Origin: Clostridia bacterium
GTDB lineage: Bacteria; Bacillota; Clostridia; Oscillospirales; CAG-272
Reading direction: 5' to 3'
DNA length: 64,000 nucleotides
Assembly (NCBI GenBank): GCA_017462385.1
Contig: JAFTRE010000004.1
Coordinates: 50,461 to 114,460 of the forward strand
The notes beneath the pieces were generated by a model. It saw only the letters and a list, made by a program, of their open reading frames with translations. It was not told where the DNA came from and ran no database searches. The position numbers were made by a program, and so were the translations under genes. How positions within the stretch are numbered: position 1 is the stretch's first letter; each line of letters opens with the position of its first letter. Shown here one piece after another: positions 61,030 to 64,000 of this stretch.

Positions 61030-61401
61030 CAAATTTTTAATTCTCTCATTGATTACTTTATCAATCATATAGCAAACACCCTCAAAATTATCATCTATGT
61101 CTTTGTTGGAAAAACGCAAAACATAAATTTCATATCTTTCAAGAATTTCGGTTCTTGCCTCATCGTGTGCCTTGCCTTGATTTGTATAATGCTGTGAACC
61201 GTCAAGTTCTATGACAAGACGAGCGCTATGACAATAAAAATCCGCGATAAAATTATCTATGATACGTTGCTTATATATTTTCACCGGATAATATCGCAAA
61301 AAATCATACCATAAATGCTTTTCTTGCCGAGTCATATTTCGGCGCAAAATTCTTGCAACATTTAATAATTTATTGTTTTTCTTTAATGGTAGTTGCTCCA
61401 T
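61024..61401 (-). CDS. DUF559 / Vsr-like endonuclease-fold protein
   Basis: 125 residues. ARILRRNMTRQEKHLWYDFLR, YKQRIIDNFIADFYCHSARLVIELDGSQHY (the D...E.D core of the restriction-endonuclease-like fold), AHDEARTEILERYEIYVLRFSN. DUF559 proteins are predicted single-domain nucleases. The gene fills the space between two inverted copies of a palindromic repeat, so it looks like the carried gene of a small mobile element. No ribosome site as strong as those of its neighbours (GGCAAAATG). Confidence 0.85.
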   Translation of the reverse strand: MEQLPLKKNNKLLNVARILRRNMTRQEKHLWYDFLRYYPVKIYKQRIIDNFIADFYCHSARLVIELDGSQHYTNQGKAHDEARTEILERYEIYVLRFSNKDIDDNFEGVCYMIDKVINERIKNLP

Positions 61402-61404
61402 TTT

Positions 61405-61452
61405 GCCCTCTCCGTCGGCTTCGCCGCCACCTCTCCCAAAGGGAGAGGCTTT
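61405..61452. repeat. Right palindromic end of the DUF559 element
   Basis: GCCCTCTCC, then GTCGGC-TTC-GCCGCC, then CCTCTCCCAAAGGGAGAGG; in inverted order it matches the left end. The pair brackets one gene. Confidence 0.8.
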
Positions 61453-61475
61453 TCGTTAGCTCCATTTTAACACAT

Positions 61476-61510
61476 ATCGGCAGAGAAAACAATGTCTCTG
61501 CCGATTTTTA
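61476..61510. terminator. Hairpin between the DUF559 element and the FGGY kinase gene
   Basis: ATCGGCAGAGA / TCTCTGCCGAT stem; TTTTT follows on the plus strand. Could close the minus-strand kinase transcript. Confidence 0.55.
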
Positions 61511-61592
61511 TGAACTACATCTGCCGAATTGTGTGAACTTCCTTACAAATTCTCCGTTAAGAACAACAGAGAAATGTCCGCGGATGTTTTTA

Positions 61593-63080
61593 TTATTTTT
61601 GCTTATTTGTCTGCATAAACATGGGCTCGAGCGCCGCATAAAGCTTTTCAAACACCTTAAAGCCTGCCTCATATGTCTTTACATTCGCAGGAATGGGCTC
61701 AAATGTGCGCTCGATGCGAACGCGCTTTGCCGCCTCGGCGTAATCCGAACAAATGCCGAGCCCTATCAGCGCGCTGTATGCCGTGCCGACCGCGCCCGCG
61801 TGTCTTGTCGCCGCGGGAACGCGCACCGGCGTGTTCATAACATCCGCCAGCATCTGCATCCAGATGTCGCTGCACGAGCCGCCGCCGATAACACTGATGA
61901 CCTCGGGGCGCGGAAAGCCCTTGATGCGGTAATTGTAAAGACTGCCCATCTTAAGCTGGTAACAAACACCCTCCATGACAGCATGGGTCATGTGTCTGCG
62001 GTCGTGTCCGGGACCGAGATTGAGGAAATTGCCTCTCGCCTCATGGCTGAACATGGGCGGGCGCTCGCCGTAAAACCACGGCGTGGCAAAAACGCCCTCA
62101 CTTCCGGCGGGAATGTCGGCAATATCCTTGTCAACAAAAGCAAAAACCTTGCCGCCCATGCTCTCGTACTCCGCCGCGTATAGCTTTTTGACCGCCCAGT
62201 TAAAGGACAGCCCTATCGCCTGCATGCCGTAAATGGTAATGTCGCGGTCGCGGTCAAAGCCCGAAACATATATCTCCTTTGACTGATGCGGAATGGTATA
62301 GCCTATCCAACCCGACGAGCCGAAATACATATGTACCCCGCCGATATCCGAGCAGCCCGCGCCGACGGTTATCGCCTGAATATCGTTATTGCCCGCAAAA
62401 ACGGGAATGCCCGCAACAAGCCCCATCTCTTCTGCCGCGTACTCTGTCACATGTCCGACAAGCGTCTCGGCGTTGACAACAGGTGGGAATTTGGCCTCGG
62501 GAATATCTATAAAATCAAGTATATCGCGATATTTTTGCTCCAATGCGGGGTCGGGTGAGCGGACATAGCTGTTACTGATATCCATTGCCGCCTCGCCGGT
62601 CATACGCCATTTGAGATACGAATTTACCTCAAATATCACCTCCGCGCGCTCGATAACATCGGGGCGGTTTTCGCGCAGCCACATAAGCTTAGGCCAATAG
62701 TCGGCGGCGCTGAATATGTCCGCCCCGAAACGCGCGTTGAGCCGCTCGGCTTGGTCAGCGGCGCGGGCGTCAAGCCAGATTATGCTGTTATGAAGCACAT
62801 TGCCCTCGCTGTCGACGGGTATGATGCCCTTCCACAGCGTGCCGATGGCGATGCCTGCGACCGTGTCGGGCGAGATACCCGCCTTGCCGAGCACAAGTCT
62901 TGTAACCTCACAGACGCCCTCCCAATATTTAACGGGGTCCTGCTCGGCGTGACCCGGCACGGGGGTATAAAGCGGATAGTCGGCGGTGGCGGTGTCGACC
63001 ACCTCACCGCCCAGCGTCACTATCGCGCCCTTGACTCCGCTGGTGCCCAGATCGTATGCAAGAATATGACTTTTTTCCAT
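61593..63080 (-). CDS. FGGY-family carbohydrate kinase
   Basis: 495 residues from ATG 63080. Phosphate-1 loop AYDLGTSGVKGA, metal/acid region IIWLDARA, FAGNNDIQAITVGAGC, then the C-terminal adenosine region ISVIGGGSCSDIWMQMLADVMNTPV. This is the xylulokinase/gluconokinase class; substrate is not settled, and xylulose, gluconate or a related sugar acid are possible. No sugar transporter or isomerase neighbours it. Confidence 0.9.
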   Translation of the reverse strand: MEKSHILAYDLGTSGVKGAIVTLGGEVVDTATADYPLYTPVPGHAEQDPVKYWEGVCEVTRLVLGKAGISPDTVAGIAIGTLWKGIIPVDSEGNVLHNSIIWLDARAADQAERLNARFGADIFSAADYWPKLMWLRENRPDVIERAEVIFEVNSYLKWRMTGEAAMDISNSYVRSPDPALEQKYRDILDFIDIPEAKFPPVVNAETLVGHVTEYAAEEMGLVAGIPVFAGNNDIQAITVGAGCSDIGGVHMYFGSSGWIGYTIPHQSKEIYVSGFDRDRDITIYGMQAIGLSFNWAVKKLYAAEYESMGGKVFAFVDKDIADIPAGSEGVFATPWFYGERPPMFSHEARGNFLNLGPGHDRRHMTHAVMEGVCYQLKMGSLYNYRIKGFPRPEVISVIGGGSCSDIWMQMLADVMNTPVRVPAATRHAGAVGTAYSALIGLGICSDYAEAAKRVRIERTFEPIPANVKTYEAGFKVFEKLYAALEPMFMQTNKQK

Positions 63081-63119
63081 ATTTACCACCCTGATCTCAA
63101 CAGTTTGTTTTTCACTCCA

Positions 63120-63148
63120 ATCTTAGCACAACGCCCCCAAAAAGTCAA
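63120..63148 (-). promoter_or_regulatory. Promoter of the FGGY kinase gene
   Basis: Minus strand TTGACT (63148-63143), 17 bases, TAAGAT (63125-63120). Confidence 0.75.
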
Positions 63149-63232
63149 TACATTTTTGAGGGCGCGCGCTATATTTCATCACGGTACTTTATTTTCTTGA
63201 TCGGTCAAGGCGGTCGGGAGTTTATTTTTAAA

Positions 63233-63436
63233 TCAATGCACTTCTCTTTCAACAAGATAATCGAGCGTTACATGATAATAATCGGCGAGCTTAATGGCAG
63301 CCCACAACGGAAGCTCACGTTCTCCTCGCTCATACCGCTGATATACGGTAAGCTGCATATTTAATACTGCGGCAATTTCTTTCTGTGTTTTATCATGATC
63401 TTCTCTCAGATCTCTTACTCGGCGATATAAAAACAT
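63233..63436 (-). CDS. XRE-family regulator (divergent pair, left)
   Basis: 67 residues, a lone helix-turn-helix domain: RRVRDLREDHDKTQKEIAAVLNMQLTVYQRYERGERELP, then LADYYHVTLDYLVE. Similar in length and order to the XRE protein at 26.1 kb (RLRDMRNDRDKTQEDIAKIL). Divergent from the second XRE gene across shared operators. GGAGAGAAG site. Confidence 0.87.
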   Translation of the reverse strand: MFLYRRVRDLREDHDKTQKEIAAVLNMQLTVYQRYERGERELPLWAAIKLADYYHVTLDYLVEREVH

Positions 63437-63471
63437 TTCTCTTCTCTCCTACATAATCATATCTAAAAGCA

Positions 63472-63527
63472 ATTATACAAAAAAGTACCGTACGGTGTTG
63501 ACAAATAACGCCGTGCGGTGTTATAAT
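63472..63527. promoter_or_regulatory. Divergent promoter region with palindromic operators
   Basis: Plus promoter TTGACA (63498-63503), 18 bases, TATAAT (63522-63527); minus -10 TATAAT at 63477-63472. Operator ACCGTACGGT (63487-63496) followed by GTT, and an imperfect second copy GCCGTGCGGT (63510-63519) also followed by GTT, 23 bases apart. The first is in the minus-strand spacer and next to the plus -35, the second in the plus spacer: a repressor there would close both promoters. Confidence 0.8.
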
Positions 63528-63567
63528 GTGATTATAACATTCAATCGAATGAAGGAGAATACATTTT

Positions 63568-63786
63568 ATGAAAGAATATGAAAGATTAAAACAACTGCGA
63601 GATGAGCATGGATATTCTGTTGAAGATATTGCAAAAGCACTGAATATGTCGCCGCGCAGGGTGAGAGATTGGGAAAGCGGCAGAATAAATGCAAGCTTCA
63701 AAGAATATATTGCGCTTGCAAAGCTATATAATTTGAGCTTAGATTATATACTGGGGCTTATTGATACACCGTTGCGGCTTGAATAA
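63568..63786 (+). CDS. XRE-family regulator (divergent pair, right)
   Basis: 72 residues: RLKQLRDEHGYSVEDIAKALNMSPRRVRDWESGRINAS, then LAKLYNLSLDYILGLIDTP. The ending (LSLDYILGLIDTPLRL) resembles that of the 26.1-kb protein (VSLDYLAGLTDTPKKL), so the two are likely paralogues. GAAGGAG site. Monocistronic, ending in a terminator. Confidence 0.88.
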   Translation: MKEYERLKQLRDEHGYSVEDIAKALNMSPRRVRDWESGRINASFKEYIALAKLYNLSLDYILGLIDTPLRLE

Positions 63787-63828
63787 CACGACTTCGGACT
63801 CTCCGCGACGGTGGCGTGCAAAAAAGAT

Positions 63829-63862
63829 AAATCCGAACCCAAAGGTTCGGATTTGTTTGTTT
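63829..63862 (+). terminator. Terminator after the right XRE gene
   Basis: AAATCCGAACC / GGTTCGGATTT stem, then GTTTGTTTTG. Confidence 0.9.
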
Positions 63863-63928
63863 TGTGAAGCGACTACATACGAGATATTTTCTCGTCATTT
63901 TTAGCAGTGCCTGAACCCTCACAGTGTT

Positions 63929-64000
63929 TTAGCAGTCGAGCAGTGACTGTTTGATTTTGAGACCGCCTATAAAAATCACTGTGATCTGCTCTTTGGAATC
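63929..64000 (-). CDS. Possible 3' end of a gene running off the window edge
   Basis: On the minus strand the last 23 codons before a TAA read DSKEQITVIFIGGLKIKQSL and LDC. The wording vaguely recalls the end of serine-recombinase-type proteins, but the piece is too short to assign. The region 63863-63928 shows no other element. Confidence 0.25.
   Translation of the reverse strand, partial: DSKEQITVIFIGGLKIKQSLLDC

Overview
The window reads as a chromosomal segment of an anaerobic gut-type clostridium (Bacillota, Oscillospiraceae/Ruminococcaceae-like). Supporting signs are purine-rich GGAGG ribosome sites, many near-perfect TTGACA-17-TATAAT promoters, lipoproteins with a Cys followed by Thr/Ala/Asp-rich linkers, BlaI/M56, DegV, P-II/DUF1538 and MntP genes, and a yybP-ykoY manganese riboswitch. 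Base composition is moderately GC-rich with clear AT-rich islands (about 1.38-2.34 kb, 10.0-10.6 kb, 50.1-52.6 kb). No phage, plasmid, CRISPR or rRNA genes were seen. The assignment to a family is inference from gene style, not from a marker gene.

Layout. 0-8.4 kb: cell-surface and secreted proteins, namely an esterase with paired carbohydrate-binding-like modules, a tiny peptide gene, a wall or membrane anchored protein made of the same module, a solute-binding lipoprotein and a lipoprotein with a phosphodiesterase-like domain. 8.4-10.6 kb: an ECF sigma factor, a membrane protein and a secreted protein, with an identical palindrome-bearing leader repeat in front of the first and the third. 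10.6-17 kb: a PqqD-like gene and a complete dipeptide/oligopeptide ABC importer (dppBCDF plus binding protein). The binding protein is circularly permuted. 17.3-21.6 kb: BlaI repressor with two M56 receptor proteases. 21.6-25.7 kb: two-subunit aconitase X and a large flavin/Fe-S ene-reductase. 25.7-26.8 kb: an XRE repressor with a divergent micro-ORF transcript, then a nest of MITE-like repeats. 26.8-30 kb: a duplicated P-II protein with DUF1538, and a GDPD. 30-37 kb: tRNA-Gln, a membrane-tethered PstS-like protein, an ASKHA/ferredoxin protein and twin ABC exporters. 37-44 kb: metabolic and housekeeping genes (HAD phosphatase, YbaK, transaldolase, esterase, MscL, Crp/Fnr, Gfo/Idh, MntP with riboswitch). 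44-46 kb: a second ECF sigma/anti-sigma pair with a lipoprotein. 46-50 kb: MBOAT acyltransferase with a DHHW partner, and a glycerol-1-phosphate dehydrogenase. 50-52.6 kb: AT-rich subtilase whose signal peptide is broken by a one-base slip in a T run, with a lipoprotein. 52.6-55.9 kb: MarR-DegV-acyl-CoA synthetase operon. 56-60 kb: a trypsin-like protease and a sister protein that has lost its catalytic His and Ser. 59.9-64 kb: GDPD, a DUF559 nuclease between inverted repeats, an FGGY kinase and two divergent XRE regulators.

Common threads are extracytoplasmic functions (at least twelve secreted, lipid-anchored or surface proteins), dedicated extracytoplasmic signalling (two ECF sigma units and a BlaI/M56 unit with two sensors) and phosphodiester/glycerol metabolism (three GDPD-family genes and a G1P dehydrogenase). 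A 14-bp operator shared by the marR promoter and the ene-reductase promoter 30 kb away suggests one regulon. The most unusual items are the circularly permuted binding protein, the protease/pseudoprotease pair, the XRE-controlled micro-ORF unit, the palindrome-bearing sigma-factor cassette and the DUF559 element with an apparent empty derivative.
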